From a virus: 46,859 nucleotides of DNA. Of the stretch, positions 23,754-30,278 are shown piece after piece (position 1 is the first letter of the stretch; each line of letters opens with the position of its first letter). Where the stretch lies: IMG/VR virus record IMGVR_UViG_3300032731_000599, positions 1 to 46,859 of that record, one strand, 5' to 3'. Made by a program: the position numbers and the translations under genes. Below the pieces are notes generated by a model. The model made no database searches. It saw nothing but the letters and a program-made list of their open reading frames with translations, and was not told where the DNA came from.

Positions 23754-24072
23754 AGAAGAGATGAATGCTGATAAATATTACAGCCGGTGTTGTCTCACTG
23801 GGACCAAAAGCGAGATAGTTTTTCACCATGCTTGGCAATATGCTAAAGGTCAAATAAACGAGAAGTGGGCTATCATGCCCGTGACTAACAGGAAACACGC
23901 TTTTGATGGCGACGCTGATAGCATTCATAATTGTTTAAAAACACGCAGGAAGGTTCAATACCTTTCTTTGCTTAGGGCTGACTTAGAGGATTTGAAATGC
24001 CGTATGTCACGGAAAAATTGGCAACAGGAGTTTAACTTCTTAAAGAAATTAAATGATTCTAATTTGTTGTAA
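23728..24072 (+). CDS. HNH-type endonuclease-like protein (recombination module)
   Basis: This 114-residue protein has a C-C-L-T-G start motif and FHHAW (residues about 22-36), followed by a closing His (NRKHAFDGDADSIH) and a helical tail. The layout is that of phage HNH-like recombination nucleases in Nin-type regions. The start is inside the end of the homing endonuclease gene, in another frame. The assignment rests on motif shape only. Confidence 0.55.
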   Translation: MKPIPIKLREEMNADKYYSRCCLTGTKSEIVFHHAWQYAKGQINEKWAIMPVTNRKHAFDGDADSIHNCLKTRRKVQYLSLLRADLEDLKCRMSRKNWQQEFNFLKKLNDSNLL

Positions 24073-24544
24073 ATGTGGCAAAAAGATAGAAAGAACAAAA
24101 AAGCAGAAAGATCCAGTATGTTTTGAGTGCCGAAAAGAAAGAAGAAGAGAGGCTACTTTAAAAAGAAAGAAAGCTATTAAAGCCGGAACTTTAGTTGTCA
24201 AAAAGAAGCCGCTAAAGAAGCCTATTATATTTAAAGATAAGAAGTTTGTCATAAATATGGTAGAAAATCCACACGAAGATTTTAGCAAATTTTCCAAGAA
24301 GTTAATTTATCGTATTCCCTTTCGTCTTAATAAAAAAACTGTTGAGTATAATAGCTGGCTTACCAGAGATTATTTTGCTCGACAACATTGTTGCAAATGT
24401 GATGCTAAGTTAATTTTTTTGTGTCGAAAAGATAATCCTTACAATATCTCGCCTTGTTGTCCTAATGAGAATTGTTGTTTGCATTCTGATTATAGGAAAA
24501 TAACAACTTGGAAGAGAATTAAAAAACCTTATGTCCATTTGTAA
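24053..24544 (+). CDS. Double zinc-ribbon protein, 163 aa
   Basis: The protein starts MILICCKCGKKI, has a second Cys pair at CFEC, a basic linker (KKKPLKKPIIF) and a C-terminal Cys-rich region (CCKCDAKLIFLC, CCPNENCC). Two or three zinc sites are likely. It overlaps its predecessor by 20 bp and its successor by 14 bp. It may bind nucleic acid or zinc only for structure. Confidence 0.6.
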   Translation: MILICCKCGKKIERTKKQKDPVCFECRKERRREATLKRKKAIKAGTLVVKKKPLKKPIIFKDKKFVINMVENPHEDFSKFSKKLIYRIPFRLNKKTVEYNSWLTRDYFARQHCCKCDAKLIFLCRKDNPYNISPCCPNENCCLHSDYRKITTWKRIKKPYVHL

Positions 24545-24794
24545 TATTTGTAGTCAAAAGAAAACTGAAATGCATCGTAAGGATAATATCTATAATATTG
24601 CGTGGATATGCGAGAATAAAAAATGTGTGATGTTTTGCGATAGACATGAGATAATAACATGGTCTGCAAAGCAACGAGAATATACTGATGAAGATGTTAA
24701 AACGGTTAGAAAGTTGCGTCGTGCTGGTAATAGCTATCGGCAAATTTCTTTGCAAACAGGTATTCCGAAGTCTACTTTGAGCGGTTGGCTTTAG
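24531..24794 (+). CDS. Zinc-finger plus helix-turn-helix protein, 87 aa
   Basis: An N-terminal Cys cluster (CNIC ... CENKKC ... C) is joined to a C-terminal helix-turn-helix (EDVKTVRKLRRAGNSYRQIS, then GIPKSTLSGWL) similar to the resolvase/transposase-type HTH. It is the last gene of the early rightward block. A regulator or DNA-binding adaptor is plausible. Confidence 0.65.
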   Translation: MSICNICSQKKTEMHRKDNIYNIAWICENKKCVMFCDRHEIITWSAKQREYTDEDVKTVRKLRRAGNSYRQISLQTGIPKSTLSGWL

Positions 24795-24885
24795 GTGAAA
24801 ATGAGCTTAAGTGTCCGACTTGCTTTTGGTTTTTGCGACGCGCTTCTATACTTTGCCTATAAGTAAAGGTTCTGGCTGTGTGATA

Positions 24886-24914
24886 TTGACAAGTGTCGTG
24901 AAATGCTATAAAAT
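24886..24914 (+). promoter_or_regulatory. Consensus sigma-70 promoter for a short transcript
   Basis: TTGACA (24886-24891) is followed after 17 bp by TAAAAT (24909-24914), inside TGCTATAAAAT. The predicted start is near 24921. It is followed within 90 bp by a terminator-like hairpin, so it seems dedicated to a very short transcript. Confidence 0.65.
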
Positions 24915-24920
24915 GGAATT

Positions 24921-25001
24921 TATGAATGGGAGAATTATATCTACAAATTATCTTTTTTCTATTAACATATTTTAGGTATGGGGCTTTATTGCTCCTTTTT
25001 T
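24921..25001 (+). ncRNA. Candidate small RNA or leaderless 17-aa peptide mRNA
   Basis: A transcript of about 80 nt is predicted between the promoter at 24886-24914 and the terminator at 24980-25001. It contains a frame of 17 codons from 24922 (MNGRIISTNYLFSINIF), which begins at the predicted transcription start. It lies in the gap between two convergent gene blocks and points at the leftward operon. A regulatory RNA is the simplest reading. It remains unproven without transcript data. Confidence 0.45.
24980..25001 (+). terminator. Intrinsic terminator (rightward)
   Basis: A 5-bp stem (GGGGC / GCTCC with one G-T pair) and a 6-nt loop are followed by TTTTTT at 24996-25001. It would end the short transcript from 24921 and possibly the early block. 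Confidence 0.55.
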
Positions 25002-25061
25002 GTTTGGTATATTATATCCACTTCTTTGAAAAAATGGCGCAGAAGGGCACACAATGCTTTG

Positions 25062-25094
25062 AAAAAAGGGCAGACACTCCCTTTTATTGGGAAT
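25062..25094 (-). terminator. Terminator of the leftward operon
   Basis: Read leftward, a 6-bp stem (arms 25089-25094 and 25076-25081, one G-T pair) with a 7-nt loop is followed about 8 nt later by six U (25067-25062). It lies just beyond the last leftward frame at 25105. Confidence 0.45.
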
Positions 25095-25104
25095 GCCTGT
25101 AGAT

Positions 25105-25194
25105 TTAGCTTAATATCGCTATGAATGTTATAGCTATCAGAAATGGTGCTACGAATATTGCTATTGCTATGAATAGCTCTTTATGCTCATCCAC
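25105..25194 (-). CDS. 29-aa putative membrane peptide
   Basis: Starting at a GTG that overlaps the stop of the preceding gene by 8 bp, this frame encodes DEHKELFIAIAIFVAPFLIA and a few more hydrophobic residues. No ATG is in frame. It is very short, so confidence is low, but the hydrophobic content and coupling to another membrane peptide are suggestive. Confidence 0.35.
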   Translation of the reverse strand: MDEHKELFIAIAIFVAPFLIAITFIAILS

Positions 25195-25327
25195 TGATGC
25201 ATATTATTAAGGTTGCTAAGCCATACAGAATTATGAATATCCATATTGGCGAGAGTACCCAGAACCACGACCAGTGAATTACGCCGACTAATTTTAGCAC
25301 TATAAATATTGTTAGTAATATTTGCAT
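25187..25327 (-). CDS. 46-aa membrane protein
   Basis: Nearly the whole sequence is hydrophobic, with two likely membrane segments (ILLTIFIVLKLVGVIHW and WIFIILYGLATLIICISG). It belongs to the leftward cluster and starts like the next gene upstream (MQI...). Function unknown. Confidence 0.5.
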   Translation of the reverse strand: MQILLTIFIVLKLVGVIHWSWFWVLSPIWIFIILYGLATLIICISG

Positions 25328-25347
25328 AATATTATTTAGTTAGTGAA

Positions 25348-25623
25348 TTATTCTATTTTTCCTTTTATTGCTAGCTTTCTCAAAGCTTTTAGTTGATGGA
25401 TAAGATAGTTGAAATCTCTCTTGTTAAATCCACCTAGTTCAACCTCGTGTCCATTGTTATCTTTATCTAAATTTAGAACTATTTCTTGCTCATATGGATC
25501 ATATGTGAATACTAGGTTGCTTTCATTATTTCCACAATAACAATTTATTATTCCTGTCATACAGACTTGTCTGTTATTTCTCCACAATTTTATCTTTTCT
25601 TTTATATTTACTAATATTTGCAT
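25348..25623 (-). CDS. Hypothetical leftward protein, 91 aa
   Basis: It begins MQILVNIKEKIKLWRNNR and is a mixed alpha/beta protein with acidic patches and one short Cys motif (CYCGNNES). It has no membrane segment. It lies 11 bp after the 95-residue gene in the leftward cluster. No family is recognised. Confidence 0.6.
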   Translation of the reverse strand: MQILVNIKEKIKLWRNNRQVCMTGIINCYCGNNESNLVFTYDPYEQEIVLNLDKDNNGHEVELGGFNKRDFNYLIHQLKALRKLAIKGKIE

Positions 25624-25634
25624 ATTATTATTGT

Positions 25635-25922
25635 TTAATGCCGATAAAGGTCAAACGACGCATCATCGCATGCTACCAGCTTTTTAATAAATGTTTCATT
25701 GTGTAGCTTTTCTCCATTAGTAGACACTTCGTCAAATGTTCCTAATGGCATAAAAGGATTGTCAGTGTAAATTGCCCAATCGTGCATTCCACCTCGAACT
25801 GCTACCCATTTTATAATGGTTTCTGTCCCAGCTATGTTGCATCCTCCCGGGCTATCCTCTATTCTGCCTTTAGCAAAAATGGTGCGTGGCTTTAGTTGTT
25901 TTAAATACTTTATTGTAATCAT
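25635..25922 (-). CDS. Hypothetical leftward protein, 95 aa
   Basis: It begins MITIKYLKQLKPRTIFAKGR and is rich in Gly, Thr and aromatic residues (WVAVRGGMHDWAIYTDNPF), consistent with a small beta-barrel. The start is preceded by a 26-bp leader shared with the next upstream gene (25920-25945 and 26089-26114). Similar small proteins occur in phage accessory regions; no function is assigned. Confidence 0.65.
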   Translation of the reverse strand: MITIKYLKQLKPRTIFAKGRIEDSPGGCNIAGTETIIKWVAVRGGMHDWAIYTDNPFMPLGTFDEVSTNGEKLHNETFIKKLVACDDASFDLYRH

Positions 25923-25945
25923 AAGCGTTCTTTAATAATTAGTTA
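25920..25945 (-). repeat. 26-bp translation-leader repeat, copy 1
   Basis: Identical to 26089-26114. On the leftward strand it reads TAACTAATTATTAAAGAACG and ends at the ATG of the 95-residue gene. It contains no Shine-Dalgarno-like GGAGG. The duplication may provide a shared ribosome-entry or operator sequence. Confidence 0.75.
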
Positions 25946-26091
25946 GCTTTGATTATCTTTGTTATTAAATCCTCTAAATCATACCATAGTGATTTGCCAT
26001 TTTTGTGGTAAAACATAGTTTCGTTTCCCATTCTTTTTGAAATGGCTTCTAAGATTTTAATTGCTTTTTCTCTATAAATATCTTTTTCCAT
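25939..26091 (-). CDS. 50-aa hypothetical protein
   Basis: Starting MEKDIYREKAIKILEAISKR, this small mixed-charge helical protein contains a WYDLEDL segment near the end. It starts at the second copy of the 26-bp leader repeat and stops inside the first copy. Function unknown. Confidence 0.55.
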   Translation of the reverse strand: MEKDIYREKAIKILEAISKRMGNETMFYHKNGKSLWYDLEDLITKIIKAN

Positions 26092-26114
26092 AAGCGTTCT
26101 TTAATAATTAGTTA
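26089..26114 (-). repeat. 26-bp translation-leader repeat, copy 2
   Basis: Second exact copy of the leader, ending at the ATG of the 50-residue gene. It also carries the stop codon of the frame upstream. Confidence 0.75.
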
Positions 26115-26327
26115 ATAATCTTTATATATATATTATTATTAGTAATCCAATATCCCCTTCTTGTGCCTCTTGTTTTCATTGCCATTAAGTGTTTGTCAAT
26201 AGTGGACCAAATTAATTTTCCTTTATATTTATTAATTCCTCCAAATATCCCTCCAGACTGAAATTGCTGTATCTGAATCCTCTATTATTGCTTCGGCTAT
26301 TTCCTTAATTGATTCTTGTCTGGTCAT
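26108..26327 (-). pseudogene. Probable frameshifted small gene
   Basis: From the ATG at 26327, preceded by a GAGGT ribosome-binding site, the frame reads MTRQESIKEIAEAIIEDS and stops at 26232 after 31 codons. The +1 frame is then open to 26108 and looks coding (WSTIDKHLMAMKTRGTRRGY, WITNNNIYIKIIN). A single-base indel would join both halves into one protein of about 72 residues. It may alternatively be a genuine 31-residue peptide followed by an untranslated stretch. Confidence 0.4.
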
Positions 26328-26565
26328 TTTACCTCATCTTTTACTATTAACTTGATTGGTTAATGTTCGACCTTTCTCAAAGAATTGCTTACAAGCGATA
26401 CTGGTGCGTTGTTTATTTGGCTAATCCTTGATTACTGATGTTTTTGCTCTTTAAATATTTATTAGCTTGATTTATTTCCGTGCAGATGATAAATGGAATT
26501 TAGCTGGTCAGCGACTCGCTCCCTTGCCGGTTATGTATTTGTGATGCTTATGTTTTACGACTCTT

Positions 26566-26592
26566 GCCAACCTGCCGGTGTGGCAGGCTGGC
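26566..26592. other. GC-rich 11-bp hairpin
   Basis: GCCAACCTGCC and GGCAGGCTGGC (10 of 11 pair) surround a 5-nt loop, just past the stop of the leftward 65-residue gene. No U run follows on either strand. The gap 26328-26600 contains no gene that I can support apart from this structure. Confidence 0.55.
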
Positions 26593-26600
26593 TTATTGAT

Positions 26601-26798
26601 TTATCTGAAGTTATTATTGGTGATTGCGTCATCTATCACCTCTTTCGATTCACATATCGTGTTTGCTACCCAGTTATCTCCTTTGAATAGGTATTGAGCG
26701 TGTTTGACCGCTTGTTGGAGCTGTCGGCTGACGCTTTTAAGATTTGTTATCTGCATCAGGTGATCGTTTTCGATGTCTTGTTCGTTTTCTTTTTCCAT
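26601..26798 (-). CDS. 65-aa hypothetical leftward protein
   Basis: It begins MEKENEQDIENDHLMQITNL and has a central helix (LQQAVKHAQYLFKGDNWVAN) with an Asp/Glu-rich end. The sequence composition is protein-like, whereas the overlapping rightward frame at 26493 reads as low-quality hydrophobic sequence. Part of the leftward cluster. No family is recognised. Confidence 0.55.
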   Translation of the reverse strand: MEKENEQDIENDHLMQITNLKSVSRQLQQAVKHAQYLFKGDNWVANTICESKEVIDDAITNNNFR

Positions 26799-26882
26799 TG
26801 GTTTTTGGGTTACTTTATTAAGTGGGCAGTTTTGCGAGGTACCCAGCTCAGTGGCTTATCCTATTATTAGTTCTGTTGTTTT

Positions 26883-27020
26883 TTAATTAATAAAATGCCA
26901 GCTGGCATTACCAACTGGTTTCTTGCTCCTCTTTGTGAGGAGGATTACTCCGGCAAGGATATTCGCTAACGCTTTCTTTGTTAGCAGTTCCTCATCTTGA
27001 GGTTTTTTGTTCTTTTTCAT
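26883..27020 (-). CDS. 45-aa basic protein, first of the leftward operon
   Basis: Starts MKKNKKPQDEELLTKKALAN, with a short hydrophobic centre (ILAGVILL) and a basic end. It is the first frame below the strong leftward promoter at 27072-27100, with a leader of about 45 nt. Its coding DNA contains a perfect 16-bp palindrome (AATGCCAGCTGGCATT, 26894-26909). Confidence 0.5.
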   Translation of the reverse strand: MKKNKKPQDEELLTKKALANILAGVILLTKRSKKPVGNASWHFIN

Positions 27021-27763
27021 ATTTGCTTTGTTTTGTTTTGCTTAGCTCGACTTTTGTTTTTACTATTTACTATTTTACATTGTTCTTTCCGTTTTGTCAA
27101 GGGCTACACAAGGGCTTTAACTTGTCCTTTCCTGCGAGGAGTGGACAACTATTTCGCTTTGTTTCTTTGTTATTTATTAGCAAGGTATGTAATGCTATCT
27201 TGCTATTTAGCTTGCTTGATCTTGCTAGTTGGTTGGTGTGCGATTTGGCTTGCGGATTAGCGTGGCGATTTTGCGTGTGGGTAGTGTGGGTTTGGCTCGC
27301 GCTGGCGTTCTCGCTACCGATTTACTTTTCCTCGCTCCTATGGGTCGTACTATCGCTATTGTGCGACGCCTACAAGTTGGCTCTAACAGCTGATAGTAGC
27401 TTGGCTCACAAGCTTGGCTGTGTGGATTGGCTGACGGGGCTGGGTGTTTATGCCACTATCAGCTGTACTCCCCTTACACGGGCTTGTGGTGCTTTGTTAT
27501 ACGGCTATGACTGGCGAAACTGGCTGTTTGGGCTGTTCTGGGCTATCAGGCGCGTCAAATGGGTTCTTTCCTTTCTAGTAGTCATTTTCTAATGTATGGT
27601 ATCCCAATAAAATCTCTCTTCTTTATACACCCCTATACAATTTAATTTTCCAAAAAGCCTTTTTACCCTATTATAGCCTGTTCCCTATGCTAATAGCATC
27701 GCTACAAACGCTCTCAGAGGCTCTTACAATCGTTTTAATACAATAATCGCTTAACTATAGCTT
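27021..27763. other. Regulatory, possibly origin-containing gap between divergent blocks
   Basis: This 740-bp stretch separates the leftward operon from the rightward late block. Bases 27200-27560 are richer in G and C than the surroundings. A hydrophobic 204-codon rightward frame (26978-27592) crosses it but has an implausible composition. A 12-bp inverted repeat, ACAGCTGATAGT at 27386-27397 and ACTATCAGCTGT at 27455-27466, lies within it. Near 27700 is a small palindrome (ATGCTAATAGCAT). I see no convincing gene. An origin or control region would fit the position. Confidence 0.4.
27072..27100 (-). promoter_or_regulatory. Consensus leftward sigma-70 promoter
   Basis: Read leftward, TTGACA (27100-27095) is followed after 17 bp by TAAAAT (27077-27072). 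It points into the cluster of small leftward genes that starts at 27020. It is one of the strongest promoters in the window by consensus. Confidence 0.72.
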
Positions 27764-27994
27764 ATGAAGCTAAAACTAAGAAAAATTGGCAATAGTCTAG
27801 GAGTGTTGCTTCCTAGCAATGTTATAACATCTTATAAAGCAGGAGACTATATTGTTATAACATTAGGTGATGATGTTATAACATTCAAGCCTAAAAGCAG
27901 TACAAATGTTATAACACCTGCTAAAAAAGAAAATAATGTTATAACACCAAAAAAGCCTGAGCCATTTGTTAGTTATTTAAAGAAGCGAAAATAA
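27764..27994 (+). CDS. AbrB/MazE-like DNA-binding protein
   Basis: This 76-residue protein opens with LRKIGNSLGVLLPSNVI and continues AGDYIVITL, the swapped-hairpin SpoVT/AbrB fold used by transition-state regulators and MazE antitoxins. The C-terminal 30 residues are a basic tail with repeated NVITP. Remarkably, the repeated Val-Ile-Thr triplets are all encoded by the same palindrome, TGTTATAACA. No toxin gene follows, so it is more likely a regulator. It is the first gene of the late rightward block, placing it well to control late transcription. Confidence 0.75.
   Translation: MKLKLRKIGNSLGVLLPSNVITSYKAGDYIVITLGDDVITFKPKSSTNVITPAKKENNVITPKKPEPFVSYLKKRK
27820..27946 (+). promoter_or_regulatory. 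Five TGTTATAACA palindromes inside the AbrB-like gene
   Basis: Exact copies lie at 27820-27829, 27853-27862, 27874-27883, 27907-27916 and 27937-27946. The start-to-start distances are 33, 21, 33 and 30 bp, close to three, two, three and three helical turns, so all sites face roughly the same side of the DNA. I saw no other copy in the window. Operator array for autoregulation, or for silencing the late block, is inferred. Confidence 0.65.
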
Positions 27995-28003
27995 ATAGTT
28001 AAT

Positions 28004-28019
28004 TAAATAGTGATGTCAA
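28004..28019 (+). repeat. 16-bp inverted repeat, left arm
   Basis: TAAATAGTGATGTCAA is the exact reverse complement of 28364-28379. The two arms flank exactly one gene (28043-28354). It may be a pair of regulatory sites, a stem enclosing the gene's mRNA, or the ends of a small inserted unit. Confidence 0.85.
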
Positions 28020-28042
28020 GTCAAGTTAAAATTAAATGAGTT

Positions 28043-28354
28043 ATGTTAAAAGAAAATGAAACTGGAGGAGAAATTACAATTAAAATACCAGTAGTTCCAA
28101 TAGTAGATTTACCAACCATTGTTAAATTATGTAGTTATAGAGATATAAGCTATCTAGAGGGGAAATTAAAAACGCTTGTAGATGCTACAATACCTTCAAT
28201 GGTAGGTGGAGATGACAATATGCAAAATAAGGCATTAAAAGATGTTACTCAAAGCATTATAAGAGAATTTTGGGTGCACCTAACACTTTCTACAGACGGA
28301 ACGCTTTATAAGAAAACTAAATATCTTTATCAATTAAAAAATAAAAAGTCTTAA
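28043..28354 (+). CDS. Hypothetical protein, 103 aa, flanked by inverted repeats
   Basis: Begins MLKENETGGEITIKIPVVPI and contains a helical middle (YLEGKLKTLVDATIPSMV) and a polar end. No family is recognised. It lies between the AbrB-like gene and the small-terminase candidate. The 16-bp inverted repeats on both sides make the gene look like a separate unit. Confidence 0.6.
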   Translation: MLKENETGGEITIKIPVVPIVDLPTIVKLCSYRDISYLEGKLKTLVDATIPSMVGGDDNMQNKALKDVTQSIIREFWVHLTLSTDGTLYKKTKYLYQLKNKKS

Positions 28355-28363
28355 TTAATCAAT

Positions 28364-28379
28364 TTGACATCACTATTTA
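28364..28379 (+). repeat. 16-bp inverted repeat, right arm
   Basis: TTGACATCACTATTTA, the reverse complement of 28004-28019. It begins with a perfect -35 hexamer, TTGACA, but no good -10 follows before the start codon at 28387. Confidence 0.85.
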
Positions 28380-28386
28380 GAGAATT

Positions 28387-28755
28387 ATGACAAATACACC
28401 AATATCGTTAACTGGAAGAGGAGGCTGGAGAGGCGGAGGTCGCCCTAAAGGCGTTATTCCTAAAATGACGGTAAAACAAGAAAAAGCTAAAGATCGCTTA
28501 CAATTAAGCGTTCGCCAAAAGTGGGAAGAAGTTATTGATGCTTATTTTACATTAGCTTTTGGTCATTTCAGAGAAAAGGTTTGCAAAGACGGCAAGAAGA
28601 GGATTTATACTATTTCGCCTGATCGTGCTGCTTTAAATGATTTGGTTACCAGAGTTATAGGTAAACCAATTGAAGAGATAGCTGGCAATTTTAACTTTGC
28701 TAATGTAAAAGAGACACAAAAAACACTGCGTAAATTATTAAGTAAAAAGGTCTAA
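28387..28755 (+). CDS. Putative small terminase subunit
   Basis: This 122-residue basic protein begins with a Gly/Arg-rich segment (GRGGWRGGGRPKGVIPKM), followed by helices (KAKDRLQLSVRQKWEEVIDA) and a short C-terminal tail. It directly precedes the large terminase, with a 1-bp overlap (TAATG). Small terminase subunits bind the packaging site and feed DNA to the motor. The sequence is too divergent to assign by motif, so the call rests on size, charge and position. Confidence 0.6.
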   Translation: MTNTPISLTGRGGWRGGGRPKGVIPKMTVKQEKAKDRLQLSVRQKWEEVIDAYFTLAFGHFREKVCKDGKKRIYTISPDRAALNDLVTRVIGKPIEEIAGNFNFANVKETQKTLRKLLSKKV

Positions 28756-30275
28756 TGTTTTTATATCCGAGATTTGAATACAAAACTGCTAGCGATGCTG
28801 AAATTAAAGCATCGGTAGCAGAAGAAGAACGTAATCTTAAAAATGATGTTGGCTGGAATATTGCTAAGGAGATGTTTAAGAATGAATATGATAAGCCATT
28901 TATAATGAGTCCGGGAGAGACTGCTATTTTCAATTTAATTTCGCAAAGGCAACATAAGTTTTCACAAATACTTTGCAGTACGCAGTATGGCAAAACTTTT
29001 ACCGTAGCACGTGCAATTTTGACTCGCATTTCTAATTTTCCTGAAGACTGGCTATTGGTTGTTCCTGATTTTAAAAGGGGTAAAATTCTATTAGACTATA
29101 TCATTAAGGACTCTGCTAATAATCAATATTTTAAAGACAAATTGATTGGCAAGGATTTAGGAGACCGCAATACCTTAACTAGACTTCTTGAAGAACGTTC
29201 TAAACTTAAACTCACATATCAAGTAATAATGGAACATGGCAGGATTAAGTATGGAACTATTCAAATTTTGACAACTGAAGCTCGCAAGAGGACTAACACT
29301 ATTGGAGCCATAATGGGTTTTGGAGGAGCTAACATTATAGCTGACGAAGCTTCTTTGGTAGCTAATGATATTGATGCTGGTATTTTCAGAATGCTTGCAG
29401 GTCGTGGCAAAGATACTTTTTTATGTAAAATTGGTAATCCGTTCTTTAGAAATCATTTCTATGAATCGTGGCAAGACCCTGACTACAAAAAGATTTTTAT
29501 AAATGATAGAATTGGACTTGCTGAAGGTCGTTATGAACCAGATTTTCTCGCTAAAGCTCGTAAAAAGCCTCAATATGACATTTTATTTGGCTGTAAATTC
29601 CCTGAAGCTGGGGCTGTTGACCAACAAGGCTTTACAGCTTTGCTTACAGATGATGAAATTGACCGAGCTAAAGAGACTTTGCCAGAAACAACTTGGGGAG
29701 GAGAGCCAAGGATAGGCGTTGACGTAGCCAGAGGAGGCGGAAATTATAATGTTTGGGTCTATAGATGCCGAAATTATGCTTATATTATTGACCAGAACCA
29801 AACATCTGATTTAATGGATATTGCTTCACAGACAGTTGGACACGCTCGAGAACTGGGTGTTAAAACCACTTCTATCTTTGTAGATGATACTGGAGTTGGA
29901 GGCGGAGTGACAGATAAGCTTAGAGAGCTAAAATGTAATGTCCACGGGGTCAAGGTTGGCAGAAAGACTGTCGGCAGATTTTACAATAAAAGAGCTACTA
30001 ACTTTTGGAGATTAAGAGATTGGGTTATGGGAGGAGGCAAACTAAAAGAAAATGATAATTGGTCAGACCTCATTTCTATTAGATATAAAACTGTTTACCA
30101 AAGTGGCGGTAGCAAAATACAAATTATTTCAAAAGATATTTTACGAAGCATAGGAATACCATCTCCAGATATTGCAGACGCTTTAATGCTTACATTTGAT
30201 ATTCCCGATACTAATATTTATCAAACTATCGAAACAAAAAATGATGTTACATTCGATAGACACGCTATAATATAA
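28755..30275 (+). CDS. terL: Large terminase subunit
   Basis: This 506-residue packaging motor has an ATPase half and a nuclease half. The Walker A equivalent is STQYGKT (residues about 75-82), and Walker B with the catalytic Glu is IIADEAS (about 194-200). The RNase-H-like nuclease starts at RIGVDVARGG (about 320), continues IFVDDTGVGGG (about 374) and ends with DIADALMLTF (about 475). It cuts concatemeric or circular DNA and pumps it into the prohead through the portal encoded next. The packaging type cannot be decided from sequence. Confidence 0.93.
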   Translation: MFLYPRFEYKTASDAEIKASVAEEERNLKNDVGWNIAKEMFKNEYDKPFIMSPGETAIFNLISQRQHKFSQILCSTQYGKTFTVARAILTRISNFPEDWLLVVPDFKRGKILLDYIIKDSANNQYFKDKLIGKDLGDRNTLTRLLEERSKLKLTYQVIMEHGRIKYGTIQILTTEARKRTNTIGAIMGFGGANIIADEASLVANDIDAGIFRMLAGRGKDTFLCKIGNPFFRNHFYESWQDPDYKKIFINDRIGLAEGRYEPDFLAKARKKPQYDILFGCKFPEAGAVDQQGFTALLTDDEIDRAKETLPETTWGGEPRIGVDVARGGGNYNVWVYRCRNYAYIIDQNQTSDLMDIASQTVGHARELGVKTTSIFVDDTGVGGGVTDKLRELKCNVHGVKVGRKTVGRFYNKRATNFWRLRDWVMGGGKLKENDNWSDLISIRYKTVYQSGGSKIQIISKDILRSIGIPSPDIADALMLTFDIPDTNIYQTIETKNDVTFDRHAII

Positions 30276-30278
30276 TTT

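Noticed and set aside
25641-25651. CCGATAAAGGT as a third copy of the hairpin loop motif
   Set aside because: It differs in its first base, has no flanking stem and lies in the coding end of a leftward gene.
26493-26690. 65-codon rightward frame
   Set aside because: It is mostly antisense to the better-looking leftward gene at 26601-26798 and contains a GC-rich hairpin.
26978-27592. 204-codon hydrophobic rightward frame
   Set aside because: Composition is unnatural (many Trp, Cys, Leu), there is no ribosome-binding site, and it runs across a strong leftward promoter and the start of a leftward gene.
13828-27763. tRNA genes or CRISPR arrays in the gaps
   Set aside because: No cloverleaf or regularly spaced repeat array could be recognised in the gaps.
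27764-27994. Toxin-antitoxin system with a MazE-type antitoxin
   Set aside because: No toxin-like gene is adjacent; the next frame resembles no known toxin.
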